64,000 nucleotides of DNA, from the NCBI RefSeq assembly GCF_003610455.1, contig NZ_RAQK01000002.1:186001-250000 (forward strand). Direction: 5' to 3'. A program made the position numbers and the translations under genes. Below, in pieces: positions 25,871 through 34,395 of this stretch (positions within the stretch are counted from its first letter, which is position 1; each line of letters begins with the position of its first letter). This DNA comes from Sulfitobacter guttiformis (GTDB lineage Bacteria; Pseudomonadota; Alphaproteobacteria; Rhodobacterales; Rhodobacteraceae). The notes beneath the pieces were generated by a model. That model had not been told where the DNA came from and did not search any database. It saw only the letters and a list, made by a program, of their open reading frames with translations.

Positions 25871-26356
25871 TCAAGACTTGCGAAAACTGTCGAGAGAAAC
25901 GACTTCAGCAGCTTTCGGGGCGGCTTCCTCGACTTCGAGTTCGGATTCGTGTGTCTGGGTGAGTGAGTTTTTGTCCGCTTTGGGCTTTGCTTTAGCGTCC
26001 TCGTCTTTTTGCTCGAACCGCAAGCCAAATTCGACGGACGGATCAACAAAGGTGCGGATCGCATCATAGGGCACGTAAAGCGGTTCTGGCGCATCGCCAA
26101 AATTCAGCGTGATCGAGAAGCCGTCATCGGTCACTTCCAGCCCTTCATACCAGTGCTGCATAACAACCGTCATCTCATCAGGGTAGCGGTCTGACAGCCA
26201 GTCGGCCAGTTCTGCATCGGGGTGGGAGGTATCAAACGTTATGAAAAAATGATGCGCGCCGGGCAATCCATTCGCTGCAACATCCTGTAGGACATTGCGG
26301 ATCAGGCTGCGCATGGCGTCATGCATGAGGTTGCCATAGTCGATGGTGCGGCTCAT
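25871..26356 (-). CDS. sspB: SspB-type ClpXP adaptor
   Basis: A 161-residue protein of the alphaproteobacterial SspB family, which delivers ssrA-tagged and other proteins to ClpXP. 'YGNLMHDAMRSLIRNVLQ' opens the fold, 'GAHHFFITFDTSHP' and 'MTVVMQHWYEGLEV' follow, and a flexible acidic linker ends in the ClpX-binding tail 'EVVSLDSFRKS'. The tmRNA gene that makes such tags lies about 2.3 kb further on. Upstream of fumC with a 70-base gap, so possibly on the same transcript. Confidence 0.92.
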   Translation of the reverse strand: MSRTIDYGNLMHDAMRSLIRNVLQDVAANGLPGAHHFFITFDTSHPDAELADWLSDRYPDEMTVVMQHWYEGLEVTDDGFSITLNFGDAPEPLYVPYDAIRTFVDPSVEFGLRFEQKDEDAKAKPKADKNSLTQTHESELEVEEAAPKAAEVVSLDSFRKS

Positions 26357-26425
26357 GTCATATCCCTCAGGTGTTGCTGTTGAACACTATCATAGGCGAT
26401 TCCGGTCGGGATAAAAGGGGCGACC

Positions 26426-27673
26426 TTAGAACAGTCCAAACCCGAGCGCGGTAAATGCCATCACAGCCATCGTGCGGACAAAACCAACGCCAAATCCCAG
26501 CATCATCAAAGCGGCAAGAGCGGTAAGCACAGCGGCGAGGGGATCGAAGCTGTGCCAGACAGGAACGGGTAGGGCCAGAAGCGCCGCACGACCCACATCG
26601 GCGAACAGAACATGCAGCGCAAACCAGAGTGTCAGGTTGGCGATAACGCCGACTACCGCTGCTGTAATCGCCTGCAATCCCGCAGACAGCCGCGGCTGTG
26701 CGCTGAGCCGTTCAAGATAAGGACCAGCAAGAAATATCCATAAAAAACAGGGGGTAAAGGTCACCCAAAGCGTCAAGAGCCCTGCTGCAATTGCCCCCGG
26801 CAGACCCGATTGCGCGAAACCTGCCAGCAAGGCCACAAATTCTGTCACCAGAATGAGCGGTCCAGGTGTCGTTTCGGCTAAGCCCAGCGCGTCAATCATC
26901 TGTTCTGTTGTGATCCAGCCCAGATCGCTGACCACCCTTTGGGTCATGTACCCCAACACCGCATAGGCACCGCCAAAAGTAACGATCGCAAGCTTTGAGA
27001 AAAACAGGCCCAGCTGAAGCAGGAACGTATTCCCCAAGGCCCAGACAATGATCAGCGGCGCAGCCCAGAGGGTGGACCAGAGCGCAATCACCCGTACTGG
27101 ATGGGCGTTGACTGGTGAGGGTGATTTCGCCGGAGTAGGGACGGGCACCGCACGCCACATCCCCCACAGGCCTGCCGCAATAATGATCAACGGGAAGGGC
27201 AGACCAAAAACAAACAATCCAAGTAGCGAGAATGTGGCGAGGAGCCACCCTTGCGCACCGAATAACGCTTTTTTCGCCACCTTTTTCAGCGCTTGGAAAA
27301 CCACAACAATGACTGCTGCCTTGATCCCAAGAAAAGCGGCCTGCACCAGTGGCAGTTGCCCGTATTGCGCATAAAAAAGCGCCAGTATCGCGATTACCGC
27401 AGCACCGGGCACCACGAATAACAGCCCCGCCAGCAAACCACCCGCAGTCCCGCGCATGCGCCAGCCTGCATAAGTAGCCAGTTGCATGGCTTCCGGACCG
27501 GGCAGCAGCATGCAAAGGCTGAGTGCCCTCAAATATGCCTGTTCTGACAGCCAACTGCGGGTTTCAACCAGCTCGCGGTGCATGAGAGCGATCTGCGCGG
27601 CTGGTCCGCCAAACGACAACAGACCAATGCGGCCGAAAACGCGCGTCATTTCGCGCCAGTCAGGCGCATTCAT
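26426..27673 (-). CDS. chrA: Chromate transporter ChrA
   Basis: A 415-residue membrane protein of the CHR family, which exports chromate. It has the two homologous halves of the long form: 'GLLSFGGPAAQIALMHRE' near the N-terminus and 'AIVTFGGAYAVLGYMTQ' in the middle, with about ten membrane segments. Its start overlaps the stop of the chrB-like gene (ATGA-type overlap of four bases), so the two are one operon. Confidence 0.93.
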   Translation of the reverse strand: MNAPDWREMTRVFGRIGLLSFGGPAAQIALMHRELVETRSWLSEQAYLRALSLCMLLPGPEAMQLATYAGWRMRGTAGGLLAGLLFVVPGAAVIAILALFYAQYGQLPLVQAAFLGIKAAVIVVVFQALKKVAKKALFGAQGWLLATFSLLGLFVFGLPFPLIIIAAGLWGMWRAVPVPTPAKSPSPVNAHPVRVIALWSTLWAAPLIIVWALGNTFLLQLGLFFSKLAIVTFGGAYAVLGYMTQRVVSDLGWITTEQMIDALGLAETTPGPLILVTEFVALLAGFAQSGLPGAIAAGLLTLWVTFTPCFLWIFLAGPYLERLSAQPRLSAGLQAITAAVVGVIANLTLWFALHVLFADVGRAALLALPVPVWHSFDPLAAVLTALAALMMLGFGVGFVRTMAVMAFTALGFGLF

Positions 27674-28485
27674 GTTTTAAGTGCCGCAGGCCAGTCGTGG
27701 CCTTCGTCCTGCCCATCGCGCGCCCAGCGATATAGAGCATCATAAAGCGCAAGCCCCGCCACGAGTTGCTCGTCGTCGGAGCGGTATTGCCGAGACAGTC
27801 CTACTGACAGCGCGAGCAGGCCCGCAGCTTCAGGGGAAAGATCGTGGCGGTTTGTATCGGCGGCACGGATAACTGTGGCAACATGTTCAAGCGCGGGCGT
27901 CTTTAATCCGAATTCCGTCAACATCGTATCAAAGGTGCATCGATCCTCGCGGTGTGACCAAAAAACATCCTCCACATCAAAGGGTGTCGCGCCATACCGC
28001 GCCGCGACACCTTGCACTTCCGCAGGCGAGACGAACAAAAAACGCGCCTGTGCATCGACAAAGCGGCGGATCAGCCACGGACAAGCGATGCGGTCGATTT
28101 TCGGGCGGTGCCGCGTCACCCAAAGGGTGTTTCCGCCGAGTTTATCTGGCACGATGCCCGCAGGTATACGCGGCGCGCCCGCATGATCGCGCCAGCCATA
28201 GTTCCCGCCCTGAAGGTATTCGGCTGTCAGCCCCTCGCTGCGCAGCAATGCGGCCATGCCTTGCGATAGCTTGATGCCCTTCTGGCAGACAATAACACTC
28301 GGGCGCCCGGCGATGCGCTCTCTCAGTCCGTGTGGATCGGTGTGTGAGTGCCGGAACGAACCGGGGATTAGAAACGGGTCAGCCTCAAAGTCGGGATCGA
28401 CGGAAATATCCGCGATTACGGGCGCATCGGGCAAGCCGATCAGGCGGAGTAGTTGAGGTACAGTAATTTCATTGGGGGCAGCCAT
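27670..28485 (-). CDS. chrB: ChrB-like chromate resistance protein with rhodanese domain
   Basis: A 271-residue fusion. Residues about 1-105 are a rhodanese-like domain with Cys in 'SVIVCQKGIKLSQGMA'; from about 125 ('LWVTRHRPKIDRIACPWLIRRF') it is the ChrB C-terminal domain with 'RIACPWLI' and a distal His-rich part ('FDVEDVFWSHREDRCTF'). ChrB proteins regulate or assist chromate export. I chose ATG 28485 because GGAAGG lies nine bases upstream; ATG 28494 directly abuts it. Immediately upstream of chrA and coupled to it. Confidence 0.88.
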   Translation of the reverse strand: MAAPNEITVPQLLRLIGLPDAPVIADISVDPDFEADPFLIPGSFRHSHTDPHGLRERIAGRPSVIVCQKGIKLSQGMAALLRSEGLTAEYLQGGNYGWRDHAGAPRIPAGIVPDKLGGNTLWVTRHRPKIDRIACPWLIRRFVDAQARFLFVSPAEVQGVAARYGATPFDVEDVFWSHREDRCTFDTMLTEFGLKTPALEHVATVIRAADTNRHDLSPEAAGLLALSVGLSRQYRSDDEQLVAGLALYDALYRWARDGQDEGHDWPAALKT

Positions 28486-28619
28486 GGCATGCATCCTTCC
28501 TTCGTTGGAAAAATGCGAACATCTGGCTAGCGCCTCACGGGGCGTTCGCAGATTGATCCCCATAAGGTTACGTCGCACGTCGTAAAGTACTGGTCAATCG
28601 TGAAGGTTGTCAGCGAGGG

Positions 28620-28940
28620 ACAAATTTGGGGGAGTAAAGTGCCGGATTCTGTTGCCAGGCTCCGGCGGGCCCCGCCTTACGTCGCTAAACGCAAGGACTT
28701 AGGTTTCAATAGTTCCGGTCGCTTACGCGGCCATCGCCATTGGAGCACGATTGTCATTTGCAATTGTACATTTTACGCCGATAACGGTGGCAGTCAGCCG
28801 AGATAAAGCAATACCCCTTTAGACGTTCGTCGATCCTATTTCGACCCCATGATCCGCAAATGACGGATGTTTGGTGGAGTCGCCGGGTACCGCCCCCGGG
28901 TCCGAACCGCTTATTACGAGCGCGTTTATATCCATAGTCC
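28620..28940 (-). ncRNA. ssrA: Circularly permuted (two-piece) tmRNA
   Basis: Read on the minus strand: the acceptor half comes first and ends '...GGCGACTCCACCA' at 28872, then a short loop (28849-28871, with a small hairpin), then the coding half starts 'GGGGTCGAAATAGGATCGAC' at 28848. GGGGTCG pairs with CGACTCC to give the seven-pair acceptor stem across the two pieces. The tag reading frame at 28761-28723 encodes ANDNRAPMAMAA and a TAA. This is the permuted alphaproteobacterial tmRNA, which rescues stalled ribosomes; SspB (above) helps degrade the tagged products. The outer ends are approximate. Confidence 0.92.
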
Positions 28941-28987
28941 CGAAGGACATTAGTAAGGTAGTGCCAAGCCGCGCAGAGTTCAAGAGG

Positions 28988-29341
28988 CTAGAGGTTGATC
29001 GAGAGCGCAATCACGGCCACCGACAGTTCGGACGCGAAGAAAATCCATTTCAACCTTGTCCGACCGTCCAACAACAATGACGTGGCGCGACCTAATGCAC
29101 CTCCACCCCAAATAAAACCGATCATGGCAAAGGCGACAGGGGTTGCCAGAATGAGCGCTCCCAAACCAGACATCACAAAAAGGGCACCAGAGGCGGCGCG
29201 TATCTCGGATTTTCCCATCGTGGAGCCGCTATCGGTTAGATCGACTTTTGACATGGTGAAATCGGGGAACAGCCACCCCGCCATGCCAAAACCGATGCTT
29301 AGAAGGGCCAGCGCCCAGTTGACGAGTGTGACAATCTCCAT
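28988..29341 (-). CDS. Small membrane protein (DUF4345-like)
   Basis: A 117-residue protein with four membrane segments (about 2-22, 50-70, 73-93 and 100-116), starting MEIVTLVNWALALLS. The layout, a short loop 'FTMSKVDLTDSGSTMGKSEIRA' and 'GWLFPDF', resembles DUF4345-type proteins. GGAGC lies six bases before ATG 29341, so I reject the longer frame from 29410. It lies between ssrA and the GntR regulator on the same strand. No function known. Confidence 0.65.
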   Translation of the reverse strand: MEIVTLVNWALALLSIGFGMAGWLFPDFTMSKVDLTDSGSTMGKSEIRAASGALFVMSGLGALILATPVAFAMIGFIWGGGALGRATSLLLDGRTRLKWIFFASELSVAVIALSINL

Positions 29342-29413
29342 GAGATGCTCCAGATTAGCCGCCACGTCGCGGCGTTGATCGCTTGTGTGATGGCTTAACG
29401 CCTCCAGCAACGA

Positions 29414-30163
29414 CTATGTTTCCGCTACATCGCCCCTGCCGGCTGATATTTTTTCGAAAAGCCCGCGCGCCAGCGTTTGTGTTTCAACCTCCAGCGCCAT
29501 GAGGCCATCACTCACGGCGATACCGTCCCGCGCCTCCACGGCTCGGGCGATTTCGACGTGTAGTGCGACAATACGTGCGCGGTCACGGGCAGAGAAGGTG
29601 ATCATATTCATCAAGGGCTGCATCGCCTCGACCGCCCCGGCCAACTGGTAAGACAGGACCGGATTATCTGCCCCGTCGACCAACGCGCGGTGGAATGCCA
29701 CATCCGAGGCGCAAAATGCCTCGTCTGTCAGGCCCGGCTGGCTTTGGCGGTGGATCTCTGCGCGCATGGCGGCCAGTAAGTCAGCGCTGCACCTTTTAGC
29801 GCTCAAGTCGGCACAGGAGCGCTCCAGCGCAAAGCGAGCCTCGCAAGCGGTCTCGAAACTCACATCATTCATCGACAGCAAAAGGGTGGAGGTGGTGATT
29901 TGCTGTGCGTAAGCCTCCTGAAAGCTGAGGCGATTGACAAATGCTCCCCCCGTCGCACCGCGCTGTGTCCGTATCAGCGATTGCGCCGCCAACCGTTTGA
30001 GCGCCTCGCGTACCGTGGGCCGCGATACCGAAAACTGATCGGCAAGCTCGGCCTCCGAGGGCAGGCGTGCATCAACAATCAGCCGACCCGAAATAATCTC
30101 GTCGCGTATGGCTGAGGCGATCTGCGCCGAAAGGTCGGAAGTGCTTTTGGGATCAATTTTCAT
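29414..30163 (-). CDS. GntR/FadR-family regulator of the DMSP genes
   Basis: A 249-residue regulator. Residues about 10-75 are the winged HTH ('LPSEAELADQFSVSRPTVREALKRL'-type, in part), and the rest is an FCD ligand domain with the metal-site pattern 'D..FH.ALV' ('SDVAFHRALVDGADNPVL'). It is divergent from the DUF2182-DUF1326-dinB-dmdA genes and the gap contains a perfect inverted repeat that fits its own binding site. GntR regulators next to dmdA are known to respond to DMSP breakdown products in roseobacters; the exact ligand here is inference. Confidence 0.88.
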   Translation of the reverse strand: MKIDPKSTSDLSAQIASAIRDEIISGRLIVDARLPSEAELADQFSVSRPTVREALKRLAAQSLIRTQRGATGGAFVNRLSFQEAYAQQITTSTLLLSMNDVSFETACEARFALERSCADLSAKRCSADLLAAMRAEIHRQSQPGLTDEAFCASDVAFHRALVDGADNPVLSYQLAGAVEAMQPLMNMITFSARDRARIVALHVEIARAVEARDGIAVSDGLMALEVETQTLARGLFEKISAGRGDVAET

Positions 30164-30207
30164 ATGTCAGACAATTACTATTTGGCAAAACTCTAATTGT
30201 CTGACAT
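30164..30207. promoter_or_regulatory. Inverted-repeat operator for the GntR regulator
   Basis: ATGTCAGACAATTA (30164-30177) and TAATTGTCTGACAT (30194-30207) are perfect 14-base inverted repeats with a 16-base gap. Each arm holds a shorter palindrome TGTCnGACA, typical of FCD-type GntR sites, so two dimers could bind side by side. The left arm touches the regulator's start codon, predicting autorepression; the right arm lies just upstream of the DUF2182 gene. Confidence 0.75.
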
Positions 30208-30264
30208 TAAATTTGCAACGGAAGACTCACCTTCGAGGTCTGCCATGCGAGGGAGACGCAAAAC

Positions 30265-31047
30265 GTGCCACACCTTTTACGATCCACGCTCTGGTTGGCC
30301 TTTTTCGGGCTGATCCTTGTGTCGTGGTGGATGATGGTGAGCATGAGCACTTCCATGGGCCTTGATGTGCTGGGGAGGCCTGATGCTATGGCCGAGATGA
30401 TGCGCCGTATGGACCCGCGGATGGACATGAAAATGCCAATGGCCGAATTCGGCCCGCTGGTGGCGATGTGGGCTGCGATGATGGCGGCAATGATGTTACC
30501 GACACTTGTGCCGACGCTGCGCGCCTATGAAGACCTGATGGTGAGTGCCAACGGCACGCGGGCCGGATGGCTCGGCGTGATCGCAGGATATTTCCTCGTT
30601 TGGGTGGTTTTTGCAGTCGTGCTGGCAGGCGTACAGTTGGCCCTGCTGTTTGGCGGCGTGATCGACATGCTGGGGATCGTCACCTCGCGCTGGTTTGCTG
30701 CTGCATTACTTATTGCGGTTGGCCTCTACCAGTTCACCCGCGCCAAAGAGGTGTGCCACGGTGTGTGTCACAGCCCGTCAATCTATTTTCTGGGTCATTG
30801 GCGCACGGGATTTGCAGGGGGGGTCTACATGGGGCTTGGCCTCGGGGCATTTTGCGTCGGATGCTGTTGGGGTTTTATGGCGCTGGGATTTGCGGGCGGT
30901 GTGATGAACCTTGCGTGGATGGGGCTTGCCACATTTTTCATGGTGCTGGAAAAATTACCGCAAATTGGACATTATCTTACAAAACCAATGGGTGTTGGCC
31001 TGATCCTCGGCGCGGGTGTCGTGGCGGGCTGGCCGCAAATTTCTTAG
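30265..31047 (+). CDS. DUF2182 integral membrane protein
   Basis: A 260-residue protein with six or seven membrane segments. A periplasmic loop near the start is strikingly Met-rich ('MAEMMRRMDPRMDMKMPM'), and 'WAAMMAAMMLPTLVP', 'KEVCHGVCHSP' and 'GLGAFCVGCCWGFMAL' add more Met and Cys. The family is described as predicted metal-binding; the residues would suit copper. It is the first gene after the GntR operator and is followed by DUF1326, a pairing common in genomes. Confidence 0.88.
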   Translation: MPHLLRSTLWLAFFGLILVSWWMMVSMSTSMGLDVLGRPDAMAEMMRRMDPRMDMKMPMAEFGPLVAMWAAMMAAMMLPTLVPTLRAYEDLMVSANGTRAGWLGVIAGYFLVWVVFAVVLAGVQLALLFGGVIDMLGIVTSRWFAAALLIAVGLYQFTRAKEVCHGVCHSPSIYFLGHWRTGFAGGVYMGLGLGAFCVGCCWGFMALGFAGGVMNLAWMGLATFFMVLEKLPQIGHYLTKPMGVGLILGAGVVAGWPQIS

Positions 31048-31065
31048 ATATCTCGGGAGGATATA

Positions 31066-31698
31066 ATGGGTAACAGAGAAATGACGCCGGCAAACTGGGC
31101 GATTAAGGGCGAACTGTTTTTGAACTGCTCGTGCGAGTTGTTTTGCCCCTGTGTGGTCAGCCTTGGCGCACATCCACCCACCGAAGGGCACTGCCATGCA
31201 TGGATGGCCATTGCCATTGATGAGGGCAATTACGAGGGCGAAGACCTCAGCGGTTTGAACGTTGGCCTGCTTGTCGATATTCCTGGCCGCATGGGCGAAG
31301 GCAACTGGCGCGTCGGCGCCTATGTCGACGAGCGGGCGAATGACACTGCCTATAACGGGCTGTTGCAGATCTTCTCGGGCGCGGCGGGTGGAACAACGGG
31401 CCTGTTTACCATGCTGGTTTCCGAAATCATCGGTGCGGAGCGTGCGCCGGTCGAAATCATCCGGGACGGTAAAAAGCGCGCGATCAAAATCGGCCGCAAG
31501 ATCAGTGGCGAAATCGAGATGATCGAAGGCGCCAAGCCGGACCACCCGGTGATGATCAGCAACTCTAAATACTGGATGGGGCCCGATATCATCGCCGCCA
31601 TCGGCATTAAATCCAAAGTGCGCGACTATGGCCGGGTTTGGGATTTTGGCGGCAAATCAGCCGAGATCTGCCCCATCGACTGGAGGGGCGCTGCGTGA
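31066..31698 (+). CDS. DUF1326 family protein
   Basis: A 210-residue soluble protein. 'LNCSCELFCPCVVSL' is the C-x-C-x4-C-x-C block of DUF1326, followed by 'TEGHCHAWMAI', which gives a likely metal site. GGGAGG lies upstream of ATG 31066. Its stop overlaps the GTG of the next gene (GTGA). DUF1326 and DUF2182 proteins usually occur as neighbours and are presumed to work together, perhaps in metal handling; no function is proven. Confidence 0.88.
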   Translation: MGNREMTPANWAIKGELFLNCSCELFCPCVVSLGAHPPTEGHCHAWMAIAIDEGNYEGEDLSGLNVGLLVDIPGRMGEGNWRVGAYVDERANDTAYNGLLQIFSGAAGGTTGLFTMLVSEIIGAERAPVEIIRDGKKRAIKIGRKISGEIEMIEGAKPDHPVMISNSKYWMGPDIIAAIGIKSKVRDYGRVWDFGGKSAEICPIDWRGAA

Positions 31699-32204
31699 TC
31701 GCCAAAGAGTATGTTTTGCAAATGGCACGCTATAACGCGTGGCAAAACAGCCAGTTGCGCAAGGTCGTAAAACAAATGGACGAGGCGGATCTGACAGCGG
31801 ATCGCGGAGCGCCCTTTGGCTCCATATTCGGGACGATGAACCACATTTTGTGGAGCGATATGAACTGGATGGGCCACTGGTGCAGTGATGTACCCTCACC
31901 TGCGGTACCAAAGGCCGCAAGTGCGACATTGACCCCCACCTATGGCGTGTGGGACGCAGAGCGGTTCCGCCTTGACGGGCGCATTTGTATTTGGGCGCAA
32001 ACCCTTTCGAACGTGGATCTGCAAGGGATGCAAAGCTGCTCTTCGGGCGAAAACAAACAACAGATCTCCCGTTCCGTCGGGGTCTGTGTGACGGATATGT
32101 TCAACAGTCAAACCTATCATCGTGGGCAGATCAGCCAGATGCTCTCGGGCGCTGGAATCACACTACCTGTGTCGGATCTGATGTTTTTACCGGAGGACGC
32201 CTGA
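31695..32204 (+). CDS. DinB-fold protein
   Basis: A 169-residue four-helix protein of the DinB/YfiT superfamily, starting GTG 31695 (VIAKEYVLQMARYNAWQN). The three metal His of the fold are suggested by 'NAWQNSQL' region, 'FGTMNHILWSD' and 'QTYHRGQISQML'. DinB proteins act as metal-dependent thiol transferases, hydrolases or are of unknown role. It overlaps DUF1326 (GTGA) and dmdA (TGATG), so the three are translated as a coupled set. The role in DMSP metabolism, if any, is unknown. Confidence 0.82.
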   Translation: MIAKEYVLQMARYNAWQNSQLRKVVKQMDEADLTADRGAPFGSIFGTMNHILWSDMNWMGHWCSDVPSPAVPKAASATLTPTYGVWDAERFRLDGRICIWAQTLSNVDLQGMQSCSSGENKQQISRSVGVCVTDMFNSQTYHRGQISQMLSGAGITLPVSDLMFLPEDA

Positions 32205-33307
32205 TGGCGCTTATTTCCCAAACGCGGCGCCTGCGCCGCACTCCCTTTTCCGAGGGCGTAGAGGCGGCAGGCGTGTCGGCCTATACGGTCTATAACAGGA
32301 TGCTTCTGCCTACCGTCTTCAAAAGCGTTGAGGAGGATTACCACCACCTCAAATCGGCAGTTCAGATCTGGGATGTGGCCTGCGAGCGGCAGGTCGAATT
32401 GCGCGGTCCCGATGCGGCGCGCCTTATGCAAATGCTGACCCCGCGGGATTTGCGTGGGATGCTGCCGGGGCGCTGCTATTACATCCCGATCGTGGATGAG
32501 ACTGGCGGTATGCTGAACGATCCGGTTTGCCTCAAACTGGCAGAGGATCGCTGGTGGATCTCCATCGCAGACAGTGATTTGCTGCTTTGGGTAAAAGGGA
32601 TCGCCAATGGCTACCGCCTTGACGTTCTAGTGGACGAACCGGACGTCAGCCCCTTGGGCGTGCAGGGTCCGAAGGCAGACGATTTGATGGCCCGTGTGTT
32701 CGGGGATGCCGTGCGCGATGTACGGTTTTTCCGCTTTGGCATGTTCGATTTTCAGGGCCGTTCGATGGCAGTGGCGCGCTCGGGATACTCGAAACAGGGC
32801 GGCTTCGAAATTTATGTGGACGGCACCGAGATGGGCATGCCGCTGTGGAACGCGCTGATGGAGGCCGGTAAGGATCTGGACGTGCGCGCAGGTTGCCCGA
32901 ACGGGATTGAGCGGATCGAGAGCGGCCTGCTCAGCTATGGCAATGACATGACTGATGACAACACCCCCCACGAATGCGGATTGGGTAAGTTTTGCGATAC
33001 CCAAACGGCGATTGGTTGTATCGGGCGCGATGCCTTGCTACGCGTCGCAAAAGAGGGCCCTGTGCAGCAGATCCGCGCGATCGATATCGCCGGTCCGAAG
33101 GTGCCGGGATGTAACCGTGTGTGGCCGCTTATGGCGGGTGACAAACAGGTGGGGCAGGTGACCTCTGCTGCGTGGTCACCTGATTTCAACACGAACGTCG
33201 CTATCGGCATGGTGCGTATGACACATTGGGACGATGGCACAGCACTTAGGGTGGAAACACCTGAAGGCCCCCGCGATGTGACAGTGCGTGAGGCCTTTTG
33301 GGCCTGA
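32204..33307 (+). CDS. dmdA: DMSP demethylase DmdA
   Basis: A 367-residue GcvT-fold enzyme that moves a methyl group from dimethylsulfoniopropionate to tetrahydrofolate, giving methylmercaptopropionate. 'RRTPFSEGVEAAGVSAYTVYN' opens the protein and 'VYNRMLLPT', 'QIWDVACERQVEL', 'GRSMAVARSGYSKQGGFE' and 'GLGKFCD' match DmdA rather than the glycine-cleavage GcvT. It starts in the stop of the DinB gene. Its neighbours (GntR regulator, acuI, a BCCT transporter) support the assignment. Confidence 0.92.
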   Translation: MALISQTRRLRRTPFSEGVEAAGVSAYTVYNRMLLPTVFKSVEEDYHHLKSAVQIWDVACERQVELRGPDAARLMQMLTPRDLRGMLPGRCYYIPIVDETGGMLNDPVCLKLAEDRWWISIADSDLLLWVKGIANGYRLDVLVDEPDVSPLGVQGPKADDLMARVFGDAVRDVRFFRFGMFDFQGRSMAVARSGYSKQGGFEIYVDGTEMGMPLWNALMEAGKDLDVRAGCPNGIERIESGLLSYGNDMTDDNTPHECGLGKFCDTQTAIGCIGRDALLRVAKEGPVQQIRAIDIAGPKVPGCNRVWPLMAGDKQVGQVTSAAWSPDFNTNVAIGMVRMTHWDDGTALRVETPEGPRDVTVREAFWA

Positions 33308-33334
33308 GCCGCGAAAGACTGCCGGACCCGGGCC

Positions 33335-33357
33335 AGCTCCGGACACCGGAGCTTTTG
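33335..33357 (+). terminator. Hairpin between dmdA and acuI
   Basis: AGCTCCGG-ACA-CCGGAGCT is a perfect eight-pair stem followed by TTTT. The U run is short, so it may only partly stop transcription and so lower acuI relative to dmdA, or protect the upstream mRNA. A second palindrome, GGGGGATCCCCC (33383-33394), directly precedes the acuI ribosome binding site. Confidence 0.55.
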
Positions 33358-33408
33358 GAAGATGAAGAACTAAAGAGTAATTGGGGGATCCCCCGGAAGG
33401 AAAACGAT

Positions 33409-34395
33409 ATGTTCGATGCAATGATTGTGACCAAGGATGATGAGGGTAAGACCTCAGCCGCGCTGACGCAGATTTCTGTAGATGACCTGCCCGAAGGCGA
33501 GGTTCTGGTAGCGGTGGAATACACCACTGTGAATTACAAGGACGGTCTATGCATGAGCCCCGGCGGCGGCGGATTGGTCCGGAACTACCCTCACGTGCCG
33601 GGCATCGATTTCTCGGGCACGGTAGAGGCATCGTCGGATGCGCGCTACAAAGCCGGGGATAAGGTCGTGCTTACGGGTTGGCGTGTCGGTGAGGCGCATT
33701 GGGGCGGTTATGCACAAAAGGCACGGGTAAAGGCCGATTGGCTGGTGCCGCTGCCGGCGGGGATTGATGCGCGGCAGGCCATGGCGGTTGGTACCGCCGG
33801 TTTCACCTCTATGCTGTCGGTGATGGCGCTGGAGGATCACGGCATCAAATCGGGGCCTGTTCTGGTAACAGGCGCGGCAGGCGGTGTAGGTTCTGTTGCT
33901 GTGGCGATCCTTGCCGCATTGGGGCATGAGGTGGCCGGTGTAACCGGACGGCCCGAAACGGCCGATTATCTGAAATCACTCGGAGCGACCCAGATTGTGG
34001 CACGCGAAGAAATCAACGAAACGGTCAAACGCCCTTTGGAAGGCGAGACATGGGGCGGCTGCATAGATGCAGTAGGCGGTGCTATGCTGGCGCGTGTGCT
34101 GGGACAGATGCAATACGGGGCCTCGGTGGCTGCTGTGGGTCTGGCCGGTGGTGCAGGTCTTCCTGCGACAGTCATTCCATTCCTGCTGCGCGGTGTGAAC
34201 CTGTTGGGGATTGATTCAGTTATGCAGCCCTATGATAACCGTCTTCGCGCGTGGGAGCGGATTGCAAAAGATCTGCCCATGGACAAGCTGGAATCCATGA
34301 TTGTACCGGCTAAGATGTCGGATCTGCCCAAACTGACCGCAGATATCCTGACCGGCCAGGTGAAGGGCCGCGTTGTGGTCGACGTAAACGCTTAA
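33409..34395 (+). CDS. acuI: Acryloyl-CoA reductase AcuI
   Basis: A 328-residue zinc-less medium-chain dehydrogenase that reduces toxic acryloyl-CoA, made from DMSP, to propionyl-CoA with NADPH. 'VNYKDGLCMSPGGGGLVRNYPHVPG' (in part), 'VVLTGWRVGEAHWGGYAQ', 'VTGAAGGVGSVAVAIL' (NADPH loop) and 'NLLGIDSVMQP' are typical of AcuI. GGAAGG sits before ATG 33409. It follows dmdA by 100 bases with a hairpin between them, the usual roseobacter order. Confidence 0.93.
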   Translation: MFDAMIVTKDDEGKTSAALTQISVDDLPEGEVLVAVEYTTVNYKDGLCMSPGGGGLVRNYPHVPGIDFSGTVEASSDARYKAGDKVVLTGWRVGEAHWGGYAQKARVKADWLVPLPAGIDARQAMAVGTAGFTSMLSVMALEDHGIKSGPVLVTGAAGGVGSVAVAILAALGHEVAGVTGRPETADYLKSLGATQIVAREEINETVKRPLEGETWGGCIDAVGGAMLARVLGQMQYGASVAAVGLAGGAGLPATVIPFLLRGVNLLGIDSVMQPYDNRLRAWERIAKDLPMDKLESMIVPAKMSDLPKLTADILTGQVKGRVVVDVNA

